Source of the DNA: Streptomyces sp. NBC_01262 | GTDB taxonomy: Bacteria; Actinomycetota; Actinomycetes; Streptomycetales; Streptomycetaceae | Direction: 5' to 3' | DNA: 64,000 bases | Assembly: GCF_036226365.1 (NCBI RefSeq) | Contig: NZ_CP108462.1 | Coordinates: forward strand, 9,408,501-9,472,500 | The notes under the pieces: generated by a model | Seen by the model: only the letters and a program-made list of their open reading frames with translations | The model's database searches: none | Told to the model about the DNA's origin: nothing | Translations under genes and position numbers: made by a program | Part shown: positions 32,153-40,109 of the stretch, piece after piece | Numbering within the stretch: position 1 is the first letter of the stretch | How the letters are laid out: each line of letters starts with the position of its first letter

Positions 32153-34072
32153 ATGAGTGAACCTGCGCCCCGACACGGTCGTCGCCGCGAATCCGGTCCG
32201 GTCCCGTCGACGGAGACCGGCGAGGAACTCGCCGAGACGTCGGCCCCGTCGGCGCGCATCCCGATCTGGGCGCGCGAGTCGACGGTCGGGCGCGCCCTGG
32301 ACTCGGCCGGAGAACCGCTCGGGCCCGGCGTACGACGCGAGATGGAGGCGCGGCTGGGGGCGGACCTGGACGCGGTGCGCGTCCACACGGGGACCGCGGC
32401 CGACGAATCCGCCCGCTCGCTCAACGCGCGCGCCTACGCCGTGGGTGCCGACGTGGTCTTCGGTGCCGGGCAGTACGACCCCTCGACCCCGGCCGGCCGG
32501 CACGTGCTGGCCCACGAGCTGACCCATGTCGTACAGCAGGGGCCGGACGTCGGCCCGCTCCGTCCCGGTCCCGGTCCGGCGGCGGCCGAGCGCGAAGCGC
32601 ACGACGTGGCCCGCAGCGCCTCCGGCGCCGCCGGTGTGCACCCACCGGTACGCCGGGACCCCGCTGCCGCCGGACACGTCCAGTGTTACGACAGCTTCGA
32701 GCACATCCAGCTCGGTGACACCTCCGCCGGCGGCCCCACCCGGTACATCCTGCTGGAGTGCCACGCCCGCGACCTGCCCGCGCACGCGACCCCGACGGTC
32801 GGCTGGCCGCCGGAGTGGATCCTCCGCTACAACCGGGGCACGCCGCAGCAGCGCCGGGCGATCACCGAGGGCCTGACGTACGGTGAGATCCTCGCGCTCT
32901 CCGGGGACATGTACGCCGAGATCGATCCGCGCACGACGGCCACCTCGGTGGTCGGGACGATGCAGCGGATCAACCATGCGTCCCTGCTGGAGATCTACGA
33001 ACTCGTCAAGCTGCTGCACTACCGCCCGGGCGAGGACCCGAGGCATCCGGAGGTGGCCAGTACCGATGAGGTGCAGCGCGCGACCGGTGGGCGCTTCATG
33101 ACCCTCGCGAAGCAGAACCTCTCGCACTTCTCGAACGTCAACAGTGGCCGGAACAATCTCGACACCTGGCGGGACGGCCACGTGGCCGCGCTGTCGCTGG
33201 CCGCAGCCGGCGACGCCAACGGCGCGTGGGCGATGAACGCCGCCTCCGACCACTTCCTCACCGATGCCTTTGCCGCAGGCCACAGCCGTCCGGACCGAGA
33301 GAAGGACATGCAGGGCGGCCCTGTGGGCCAGACCAGCAGCAAGGTCCATCACGACCTGGACAACGAGAACGGCGTCCCGGTCCACAACGCGCGCGGCGAC
33401 CGCTGGATCGCGTACGGCGACGACCATCTCAACGACACCCCGGACGATCTGCGCATCGCCCAGAAGGCTTTCGTGGCGGCGGCGCCCGACATCGGGACGG
33501 CCTTCGGCGGGCTGGGCCACCCCGGGCGGCCGATGGCCGTACCGATGGTGCCGCCTCCGGCGTTCACGCGGGCGGACGGTCTGCGCATCGCCCTGGAGGC
33601 CGTCGCGGCGTCGAAGGCGGACATCCAGGCGGCCCTCGATTCGGCGGCCCGGACCGGACATCCGCTGAACGGTGCCGCCGTGCCGAAGCCGCCGTTCGCG
33701 GCCGAGCGGCTGGTGCCGGTCGTCGACCAGGCGACCCCGGACCGCTGGGGAAACCCGGACGTGGCGAGCGAAATCGGACATCTCCTCTGGACCGAACTGC
33801 CCGGCCAGGTGTCGCCGGACGGCGACACCCTGGCCCGCGACTGGATCGCGAAGCAGTCGGACGCGGTGCTTCGCAGCATCCCGCTCGACGAAAGAAAACG
33901 GATGGCCGCCCGCATGCTCGGCGGCTGGGTCAGCGACGCGGACCTGGACGCCGTCGTACGGCTCTACCGGACCGGCACGTTCTTCGAACGGCTCGCCCTG
34001 CGCTCGGTGTTCGCCGCATGCAAGAACGAAGGCGGACTGCACCGGCTGTATCCCCGGCTCGACCGGCCGTGA
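32153..34072 (+). CDS. DUF4157 protein with C-terminal putative metal-site domain
   Basis: 639 residues. An N-terminal DUF4157 region (about 42-130) includes LGADLDAVRVHTG, AYAVGADVVFGAGQY and the zinc-protease-like HELTHVVQQ (121-129). DUF4157 is widespread on effectors associated with extracellular contractile injection systems. The remaining about 450 residues start with SFEHIQLGD and carry candidate metal ligands in NLSHFSN, DGHVAALS and DHFLTDAFAAGH (366-377). That spacing is reminiscent of zinc phospholipase C/S1 nuclease sites, which is my inference. ATG 32153 is chosen over an upstream TTG. No sheath or baseplate gene is nearby. Confidence 0.8.
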   Translation: MSEPAPRHGRRRESGPVPSTETGEELAETSAPSARIPIWARESTVGRALDSAGEPLGPGVRREMEARLGADLDAVRVHTGTAADESARSLNARAYAVGADVVFGAGQYDPSTPAGRHVLAHELTHVVQQGPDVGPLRPGPGPAAAEREAHDVARSASGAAGVHPPVRRDPAAAGHVQCYDSFEHIQLGDTSAGGPTRYILLECHARDLPAHATPTVGWPPEWILRYNRGTPQQRRAITEGLTYGEILALSGDMYAEIDPRTTATSVVGTMQRINHASLLEIYELVKLLHYRPGEDPRHPEVASTDEVQRATGGRFMTLAKQNLSHFSNVNSGRNNLDTWRDGHVAALSLAAAGDANGAWAMNAASDHFLTDAFAAGHSRPDREKDMQGGPVGQTSSKVHHDLDNENGVPVHNARGDRWIAYGDDHLNDTPDDLRIAQKAFVAAAPDIGTAFGGLGHPGRPMAVPMVPPPAFTRADGLRIALEAVAASKADIQAALDSAARTGHPLNGAAVPKPPFAAERLVPVVDQATPDRWGNPDVASEIGHLLWTELPGQVSPDGDTLARDWIAKQSDAVLRSIPLDERKRMAARMLGGWVSDADLDAVVRLYRTGTFFERLALRSVFAACKNEGGLHRLYPRLDRP

Positions 34073-34334
34073 CGGCTCCGCCCAAGGACGTCGTGCGCCT
34101 GCGGGTGTCGGCGGCAGCAGCTCCCAATTCGGCGTGCGCAAAGACCATTGGGAATCACTGTCCACTACAGCTACACCCCAGGTTGTACATCCACAACCAC
34201 CTTGGTTTCAGGTGCGGTTCAACCCACTGGTGGACGAGAAAGAGCAGCCTTTCCAACTAACTTTCCAGGTAGCCGGGCGACATCGTCACCGGCCGCGAGG
34301 GAAAGTCAGTAATCCGAGGAAGGTGATTCAGCAC
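34073..34334. promoter_or_regulatory. Upstream region of the secreted protein, with an inverted repeat
   Basis: 262 bases of lower GC. GGTTGT (34181-34186), N6, ACAACC (34193-34198) is a perfect inverted repeat that resembles the GCAACCA/TGGTTGC repeat upstream of the sensor kinase at 34841-34857. It may be a shared operator. Confidence 0.4.
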
Positions 34335-34769
34335 ATGATGATTCATGGGGCGAAGACGAATCAGAACCGGACGGACCGTGGAGCGAGAAGCACGCGCATC
34401 CGGCGGTCCCTGGCCATGCTCGGCACTGCGGGCGCTCTGGCCGCAGCCACCTTGTTCGCCGCACCGGCGGCGCACGCCGACAGCAGCATCAGCATCCCGG
34501 GCGGCGCGGGGGCCGCGGAGTTCCAGTCGTACGGCGAGCTCTTCACCGTCCACGACTACCAGTCGGACGGGTACGCCACGGTCGGGTACCTCTACAGCTA
34601 CGACACCGGGTCCTCGTACACGTGCCTGAACACCAACGGAGCCGCCGGGGCCGCGAAGACGTGCGACTACGAGTTCGCTGAGAACAGCCTGGTCTCGTAC
34701 CAGGTGTGCAAGTACAAGGCCAGCACCGGTCCCGTGGGCTGCAGCGGGGTGGTCTACGACTACGCGTGA
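34335..34769 (+). CDS. Small secreted protein, uncharacterised
   Basis: 144 residues. A basic N-terminus and hydrophobic segment (SLAMLGTAGALAAATLFAAP) with an APAAHA-D cleavage site predict Sec export. The mature about 95-residue part is rich in Tyr, Ser and Gly and has four cysteines (YTCLN, KTCDYEF, YQVCKYK, VGCSG) that could form two disulfides. GAGGAAGG is upstream; ATG 34335 or 34338 may be used. The function is unknown. A strong terminator follows, so it is probably a single-gene transcript, with the sensor kinase operon downstream. Confidence 0.8.
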   Translation: MMIHGAKTNQNRTDRGARSTRIRRSLAMLGTAGALAAATLFAAPAAHADSSISIPGGAGAAEFQSYGELFTVHDYQSDGYATVGYLYSYDTGSSYTCLNTNGAAGAAKTCDYEFAENSLVSYQVCKYKASTGPVGCSGVVYDYA

Positions 34770-34790
34770 CGTCTCCGCGTCCTGAACGGT

Positions 34791-34822
34791 GCGGGCGGCC
34801 CGACGATCCCCGGGCCGCCCGC
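34791..34822 (+). terminator. Strong rho-independent-like hairpin
   Basis: An 11-bp perfect GC-rich stem: arm 34791-34801 (GCGGGCGGCCC), 10-base loop, arm 34812-34822 (GGGCCGCCCGC), starting 21 bases after the stop of the secreted protein. No T-tract follows, as is typical here. Confidence 0.8.
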
Positions 34823-34840
34823 GGCAGTTGAACTGCGCCC

Positions 34841-34857
34841 GCAACCAGGGTGGTTGC
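34841..34857. promoter_or_regulatory. Inverted repeat upstream of sensor kinase
   Basis: GCAACCA (34841-34847), GGG, TGGTTGC (34851-34857): perfect 7-bp arms, 24 bases before GTG 34882. Likely a binding site, perhaps for the response regulator encoded downstream (inference). Confidence 0.5.
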
Positions 34858-34881
34858 CGGCGTACCACCAGGGGTGTAGCT

Positions 34882-36132
34882 GTGGTTGAAAGCCGAGCGG
34901 AGCGATCGCTCCGGGCCTACGCTCGGACGATGGTCGCGCAGCGCACGTGGAGCGGGGCAGCTCGCAGGGCCTTCCCGCAGGTGGCGGATATCGTCTACGC
35001 GGTGGTCTCGGTCTGGATATCGAGCACGATGCTGCACAACTGGCCGAACCCGCAGGGCTACTGGCGGCAGACAGACGTATGGGCGTACGTGCTGATCGCC
35101 CTGGTCTACCTTCCGCTGACCGTGCGCCGCAGGGCTCCGGTGACCGTGCTCGTCAGCACCGCGGCCTGCACGCTGTGCTATTTCACCCTGGGCTACTACC
35201 ACGTGGTCGTTGTCTGCGGACTGGGCCTCGCGCTCTACACCGTCGCGGCGCTGTGCCCGCGCAGGGTCGTGGCGAAGTGCGCCGCGGGGTCACTGCTCGT
35301 GCTGTTGTGGGGCACGCGGCTCGCCGAGCCCGGGATCGGACCGCTGAGCGTGGTCTTCGTGACCGTGATGGTCGCCGTCCTGTGGGTGACCGGCGATCGG
35401 TCGCGCAGGCTCGCGGAGCGCGGCGAGCGGCTCGCTGTGCTCACCGAGCAACTGCGCCTGGAGCAGGAGGAGAAGGCGCAGCGAGCCGTCATGGCGGAGC
35501 GCATGAGCATAGCCCGTGAACTGCACGACGTGATTGCCCACCACGTGTCTGCGATCTCCGTGCAGACCGGCCTGGCCGGATACGTCTTCACCTCCGATCC
35601 GAAGACCGCCCGCACGGCGCTGGAGACCATCGCGGGCAGCGCCCACGAGGCCATGGCGGAAATGCGCCGCATGCTGGTCGTGCTCAGAGAAGGGACCGAG
35701 CGCGCCCAGGAGGGGGCGGGTGACCACACCGCGACCCCCGGACTGGGGCGGCTGGACCAGCTGGTCCGGCGTGTCGAAGCCGCGGGCGTCCCTGTCGACG
35801 TCCGGATCACCGGCGCCCCCTTCGCGCTGCCGCCGGGCGCCGACCTGTGTGTCTACCGGGTCATCCAGGAAGCTCTCACCAACGTCATGAAGCACGCGCC
35901 GGCGGCGAACGCGCGCGTGTCGGTGCACTACGACGAGGCCGCGGTCCGCGTCCGCGTGACCGACGACGGACAGGAACCAGTTCTGGCCGGCGCCACCGCG
36001 GGGCCCGCCGGCCATGGTTTGATCGGCATGCGCGAGCGGGCCGGGATCTACGGCGGGACGGTGACCGCCGGCCCCCGGTTGCAGGGCGGGTTCGAAGTCG
36101 AACTGACCGTCCCCGTGTCCCGCGACAGGTGA
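34882..36132 (+). CDS. NarL-type sensor histidine kinase
   Basis: 416 residues. Four or five membrane helices in the first 170 residues, a coiled-coil linker (AERGERLAVLTEQLRLEQEE), HisKA_3 box ERMSIARELHDVIAHHVSAI with phospho-accepting His215, and an HATPase domain (N-box YRVIQEALTNVMKHAP, later GHGLIGMRERAGIYGGTV). GTG 34882 is chosen because AGGGG precedes it by 7 bases; ATG in MVAQRTW is an alternative. Eighteen bases separate it from the response regulator gene. Likely responds to the cell envelope or a small molecule; signal unknown. Confidence 0.9.
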   Translation: MVESRAERSLRAYARTMVAQRTWSGAARRAFPQVADIVYAVVSVWISSTMLHNWPNPQGYWRQTDVWAYVLIALVYLPLTVRRRAPVTVLVSTAACTLCYFTLGYYHVVVVCGLGLALYTVAALCPRRVVAKCAAGSLLVLLWGTRLAEPGIGPLSVVFVTVMVAVLWVTGDRSRRLAERGERLAVLTEQLRLEQEEKAQRAVMAERMSIARELHDVIAHHVSAISVQTGLAGYVFTSDPKTARTALETIAGSAHEAMAEMRRMLVVLREGTERAQEGAGDHTATPGLGRLDQLVRRVEAAGVPVDVRITGAPFALPPGADLCVYRVIQEALTNVMKHAPAANARVSVHYDEAAVRVRVTDDGQEPVLAGATAGPAGHGLIGMRERAGIYGGTVTAGPRLQGGFEVELTVPVSRDR

Positions 36133-36150
36133 GGAAGGCGGAGACCACGC

Positions 36151-36834
36151 ATGCCCACAGTGCTCGTCGCGGACGACCAGTTCCTCATCCGCTCGGGACT
36201 CATCGCACTGCTGCAGGCCGCGCCGGGAATCGACGTCGTCGGCGAGGCGCAGGACGGTGAGGAGGCGATCGAGCTGGCAGCGCTGACCAGACCGGACGTC
36301 ATCCTGATGGACATTCGGATGCCGGGCATCAGCGGGATCACCGCCACCGAGCGGATTCTCGCCCAGGCGCAGGCCTCGCCCCCCAAAGTCCTCGTACTGA
36401 CCACCTTCGACCTCGACGAGTACGTCTACGGCGCACTGAAGGTCGGAGCCTGCGGCTTCCTCCTCAAGGACACCCCGCCGGACCGGCTGCTCGCCGCCAT
36501 CGACACCGTGCACGCCGGCGACATGCTGTTCAGCGCCTCAGTGATCAAAGGGCTCATCGAGACCTACACCCCCCGCCCGGCCGATCCCGAGCCGCACTCC
36601 GCGCTCGGTACACTGACGCCCAGGGAGTTAGAGGTCCTCGGGCTGGTCGGGGCGGGAATGTCCAACTCCGACATCGCCCAGCGACTCGTGCTCAGCACCG
36701 CGACCATCAAGACACACGTCCACCGCTGCATGCGCAAGCTCACGCTGAACAGCCGGGCCCAGGCGGTCGTCTTCGCGTACGAAACCGGACTGGCCTCCCG
36801 CGGCCCCGCAGCCTGGCCCAAGGAGACCACCTGA
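36151..36834 (+). CDS. NarL/LuxR-type response regulator
   Basis: 227 residues. Receiver with Asp8-Asp9, phospho-acceptor Asp54 (VILMDIRMPGI) and the conserved Lys in LLKDTPP; LuxR helix-turn-helix at about 150-210 (LTPRELEVLGLVGAGMSNSD, STATIKTHVHRCMRKL). Cognate partner of the preceding kinase. It ends 28 bases before the convergent sulfatase, with a hairpin between. Confidence 0.92.
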   Translation: MPTVLVADDQFLIRSGLIALLQAAPGIDVVGEAQDGEEAIELAALTRPDVILMDIRMPGISGITATERILAQAQASPPKVLVLTTFDLDEYVYGALKVGACGFLLKDTPPDRLLAAIDTVHAGDMLFSASVIKGLIETYTPRPADPEPHSALGTLTPRELEVLGLVGAGMSNSDIAQRLVLSTATIKTHVHRCMRKLTLNSRAQAVVFAYETGLASRGPAAWPKETT

Positions 36835-36857
36835 GGCCTTGGCGCTGCCGTAAGGCC
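36835..36857. terminator. Hairpin between convergent genes
   Basis: GGCCTT (36835-36840), 11-base loop, AAGGCC (36852-36857), in the 28-base gap between the response regulator and the sulfatase stop codons. Short stem; probably a bidirectional terminator. Confidence 0.5.
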
Positions 36858-36862
36858 GCCGG

Positions 36863-38326
36863 TCACCCGTCAGTTGGGTAGGGCAGCAGGTCCGCGCCGG
36901 TCTTCTCCCAGGCCGCTTTCAGTTCCGCGAGCAGCTCCGGCCGGTCGGAGGAGAGGTCGGCCTGCTCGCGGGAGTCCTGCGCGAGGTCGAACAGGTAGTC
37001 CGCGCCGTCGGCGTCCTGGTAGTACTTCCAATCGCCGCGCCGCAAGGCCCGGTTGGCCCGTACCCGCCAGAAGAGGTCGCGTTCGCCGGGTGCGTGGCCG
37101 CGCAGTAGGTATCCGGCCAGGCTGGTGCCGTCCAGCGGGTAGGAAGGGGCGGGCCTGGCGCCGCCGAGTTCCAGGAAGGTGGCGGTCCAGTCGGGCGAGA
37201 AGTTCGGTTCGTGACTGACCTGGCCCGGATCGATACGCGCGGGCCAGCGGACGATCGTCGGTACCCGGATGCCGCCTTCGAGAAGCTGGAACTTCTCGCC
37301 GCTCAGGGGCCAGTTGTACGAGAAGCGCTCGCCGCCGTTGTCACTGGCGAAGTACACCAGGGTGTCGTTCTCCTGGCCGGAGCGGCGCAGCGCCTGGAGC
37401 ACCTCGCCGACGGCCGCGTCCAGGCTCTGCACCATCTCGGTGTACTTGGCGACGGAGCCGCCGTCGAAGTGGCCGAGGGCGCTGAAGATCTCACCGACGT
37501 CGGTGGCCGCGCGGATCTTCGCGGCGATTTCGGCGCCGGTCCGCGCGTCGTCCTCGGCGAGCCAGGGCCAGTGCGGAGTGGTGAAGTTGAGGTTGAGCAG
37601 CCACGGCTGTGCGTGGTCGCGGCCGATGTACTCCACGGCCCGCTCGGTCAGGACGCCGGTGTAGTAGCGCAGGTCCTGGTAGGTGGCGTCGCCCTCGTAG
37701 AGGTCGTAGTCGCCGAGTTGGCCGAGCTTGGAGAAGTACTCCAGTGCGCCACCGTGGTTGCCGAAGAACTCGTCCCAACCGGACTTGGTGGGGCTGTAGT
37801 CCGGCAGCCAGCCGCAGTGCCACTTGCCGATGAGCGCGGTGGAGTAGCCGGCCGTCCGCAGCAGCGAGGCCAGGGTCGGGTGCGTGGGGTCGAGTCCCTG
37901 CGTACGGTTGGCGATGGGCTCGGCGAGCCCGCCCTTGGTACGGCCCGGATAGCGGCCGGTGTAGAGGCTGAACCGGGTGGGGGAGCAGGTCGCGGATCCG
38001 GCGTAGGCGTCCGTGAAGCGGACACCCTGCCGGGCGAGGCGGTCCAGGTTGGGGGTCTTGATGTGCGGTGCGCCGTACGACGAGAGGTCGGCCCAGCCGA
38101 GGTCGTCGCCGAGGATGACCAGCAGATTGGGCCGCCGCCCGCCGCTTGCGCCGGTGCGCGCCCGGAAGGGCTGCTCGGCCGTCGTACCGGTACTGGCGGC
38201 GGCCGGCGAAGCGGCGGCCGTCCCGGCTGCGGCGGACAGTGCGCCACCGCCGATCAAACCGCCCAGCGCACGGCGCGATAAGCCGTCCCGGGCATCGGAG
38301 GAGGGCAGCGGGGAGCGTTCGGGCAT
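36863..38326 (-). CDS. Tat-exported sulfatase
   Basis: 487 residues. A twin-arginine signal (LSRRALGGLIGGGAL, Arg18-Arg19) predicts Tat export of the folded enzyme. The sulfatase core has the metal-site strand LVILGDDLGWADLSSYG (Asp74, Asp75) and the formylglycine motif CSPTR (114-118), where Cys114 is converted to formylglycine by a maturase that can work in the cytoplasm before export. GKWHCGW and HWPWLAEDD are further family signatures. It removes sulfate esters from an extracellular substrate, unknown here. It is convergent with the two-component operon and transcribed alone. Confidence 0.92.
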   Translation of the reverse strand: MPERSPLPSSDARDGLSRRALGGLIGGGALSAAAGTAAASPAAASTGTTAEQPFRARTGASGGRRPNLLVILGDDLGWADLSSYGAPHIKTPNLDRLARQGVRFTDAYAGSATCSPTRFSLYTGRYPGRTKGGLAEPIANRTQGLDPTHPTLASLLRTAGYSTALIGKWHCGWLPDYSPTKSGWDEFFGNHGGALEYFSKLGQLGDYDLYEGDATYQDLRYYTGVLTERAVEYIGRDHAQPWLLNLNFTTPHWPWLAEDDARTGAEIAAKIRAATDVGEIFSALGHFDGGSVAKYTEMVQSLDAAVGEVLQALRRSGQENDTLVYFASDNGGERFSYNWPLSGEKFQLLEGGIRVPTIVRWPARIDPGQVSHEPNFSPDWTATFLELGGARPAPSYPLDGTSLAGYLLRGHAPGERDLFWRVRANRALRRGDWKYYQDADGADYLFDLAQDSREQADLSSDRPELLAELKAAWEKTGADLLPYPTDG

Positions 38327-38633
38327 ACGTCGTCCTCAGGCCGGAGATGAAGGGGAACGCGCGTGGCCGCGCGGCGCGCGACGACGTTGCCAGCGGGACG
38401 ACCGGGCCGTCAAGACGGCATCCACTTGAATTTCTGCCGAGCCTTTAGGAATACCTCCTTCCGAATATCGGGCGGCATCGGCGCTGGGAGGAACTTGTAC
38501 CTCCCGTAGGTGCCTGCCTGCCCGAAAATCCCAAGGCACCCGGAGAAGCATGTGGTTGACAGATGTCCCGCCTATAATCCGGGGCATTGAGTCCGCGGCG
38601 TCGATGTCGGTCGCCTGATTTTCGGGGGTGCCC
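38327..38633. other. Intergenic region with hairpin and TATAAT box
   Basis: 307 bases between the divergent sulfatase and SARP stub. Contains a hairpin GGGAGG (38486-38491) / CCTCCC (38500-38505) with extra inner pairs. Also contains TTGACA (38556-38561) and TATAAT (38573-38578), but these are only 11 bases apart, too close to act as one standard promoter. GC is lower than in the flanking genes. Confidence 0.5.
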
Positions 38634-38753
38634 ATGAAATTTCGGGTTTTAGGATGTCTGGAGATTCGTGCCACCGACAATCGCTTTGTTCATATTGCGC
38701 AACCTCAGCAAAAGACGCTGCTCAGCGTCCTGTTGCTGACGCGGAGAACCTGA
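38634..38753 (+). pseudogene. SARP-family regulator, N-terminal stub
   Basis: 39 residues that read MKFRVLGCLEIRATDNRFVH and continue QPQQKTLLSVLLL before an early TGA. This is the opening of the winged-helix DNA-binding domain of SARP/AfsR regulators, where GGxKQRxLLAxLLL is usual. The rest of the DNA-binding domain and the BTAD domain are missing. SARPs activate antibiotic clusters, so this may mark a lost or degraded pathway regulator. Confidence 0.7.
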
Positions 38754-39220
38754 TGCCCGCCGCCACCGGCCACGTCATCGAGGACGCGGGGCACATGCGA
38801 AAGCAGTTCGGCCGCACCCGCGCGGGACAGCGCCGAGAGCGGCTGCTCGGCTGCTCGCCCCGCGTGTGGGCCCTGCTGACCGCCGAAGGGCTCGCCGGAC
38901 ACCCGACACCCTGCGGGGAGCGGTTCGACGGCCGTGATCTGTTCAACCTGGCCGTCCACTCCGGCTCGCGCGGCTCCGTACCCGAGGTCGCCCTGACCCT
39001 CGCCCTGAGGTTCGCCCGCCAGAATCCGCGGTTCTGGGAGCGCGAGCGGGAGTGGGAGCTGCGGGTGACCCTGAGAGATCGGCGTCGGCGGCCGGGCCAC
39101 CATCGGCGCCATGCAACTGGCCCGCCGCAACTGCTTCGAGTTCTGGCTGACGGTCGAGGCGGCTGCGCAGCCCGCTTGTCACCCGTACGGCCGTGTACGG
39201 GCGATGTGCCGCGTCCTTGA
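38753..39220 (+). pseudogene. Uncharacterised actinobacterial protein, frameshifted
   Basis: ATG overlaps the stop of the SARP stub. The first about 115 residues look coding (FGRTRAGQRRERLLGCSPRVW, CGERFDGRDLFNLAVHSGSRG). After about 39085 the reading becomes Arg/Pro-rich, while a neighbouring frame gives a better sequence (IGAMQLARRNCFEFWLTVEA). A single frameshift near 39090 is likely. The intact family seems longer; I do not know its function. Confidence 0.5.
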
Positions 39221-39244
39221 TCCACCCCCGTCGTTGGACAGGCT

Positions 39245-40009
39245 GTGTCCACGATGATCCGCGCCCTGCTGCGCAACGCCGCCCTCGCCTCGGCCGTGAC
39301 CCTGCTGCTGGCCGCTCCGAGCCAGGCCGACCCGGCTCCCGCCCCCGACGACTGGGGGACCGTGACGGCGGGTGCCGGATGCGTCCAGTCCGACGCCTGG
39401 GTGGCGCGGTCCAGGGGCGGTCAGGGCCTCGCCGACTCCAAGCTGTTCGAATCGCACTACCCCGCGCTGCCGCAGGCACCCGGCCAGCAGTCCGGGGGGC
39501 TTGGATCCATGGATCTCGCCGTCGGCGGGCGGTCCCTGGGCAGGGCCGCCGGAGTCCACAGCCGCGCCCTCGGCACCGGCGTCGCGGACGCGGGCGGCAC
39601 GGCCTTCGACGTCGAGCGCAGCCCCGTCGGCGTCAACGTCGGCGGGCTCACCGCCGGCGCCGCCACCAGGCCGGGCGAGAGCCTCGCCCTCACCAGCGGG
39701 GGCTACCGGGGCTTCGTCGCCGTGCGCGGCCGGAAGGTGGCCGACATCCCGGCCTCGTGGCCGGTCAATTACTCCGTCCGCATCCCCCAGGACCCAAACC
39801 AGCCCGCCATCGCGATCGTCGTCACCAACGAGCAGGTCACCACGGACGACTCCGGCCGGCCCACCCTGGACGGCGACCGCCACTACTGGTTCGACCCCAA
39901 GGCCCGCAGCGGCTACGTCAACGCCATCCACATCACGTACTTCGGCGCCGGCGGTCCCGAGGAGATCACCGTCGCCCACGCCGCCGTCCTGCGTAACTGC
40001 GAGGCCTGA
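39245..40009 (+). CDS. Secreted protein, uncharacterised
   Basis: 254 residues. Sec signal peptide (ALLRNAALASAVTLLLAAPSQA, cleavage before DPAPAP). The mature part has two cysteines far apart (AGAGCVQSD and LRNCEA at the end), which could join the termini, and Gly/Ala-rich beta-like sequence (FDVERSPVGVNVGGLTAGAA, YSVRIPQDPNQPAIAIVV). GTG 39245 or ATG 39254 may start it. No catalytic motif was recognised. It precedes a large NTPase-TPR gene by 100 bases. Confidence 0.7.
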   Translation: MSTMIRALLRNAALASAVTLLLAAPSQADPAPAPDDWGTVTAGAGCVQSDAWVARSRGGQGLADSKLFESHYPALPQAPGQQSGGLGSMDLAVGGRSLGRAAGVHSRALGTGVADAGGTAFDVERSPVGVNVGGLTAGAATRPGESLALTSGGYRGFVAVRGRKVADIPASWPVNYSVRIPQDPNQPAIAIVVTNEQVTTDDSGRPTLDGDRHYWFDPKARSGYVNAIHITYFGAGGPEEITVAHAAVLRNCEA

Positions 40010-40109
40010 CGGCCGCCCACCGGCGCGGGCGTCGCGTTCCTCCGATCGGGGTAAGGCGGCTGCCGGGCGGGAACAGGAGAGGGAACGGGTGCACGGGGGT
40101 GGTGTTGTC

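Noticed and set aside
38556-38578. Consensus promoter TTGACA/TATAAT
   Set aside because: Spacing is only 11 bases; standard sigma-70-type promoters need about 16-19.
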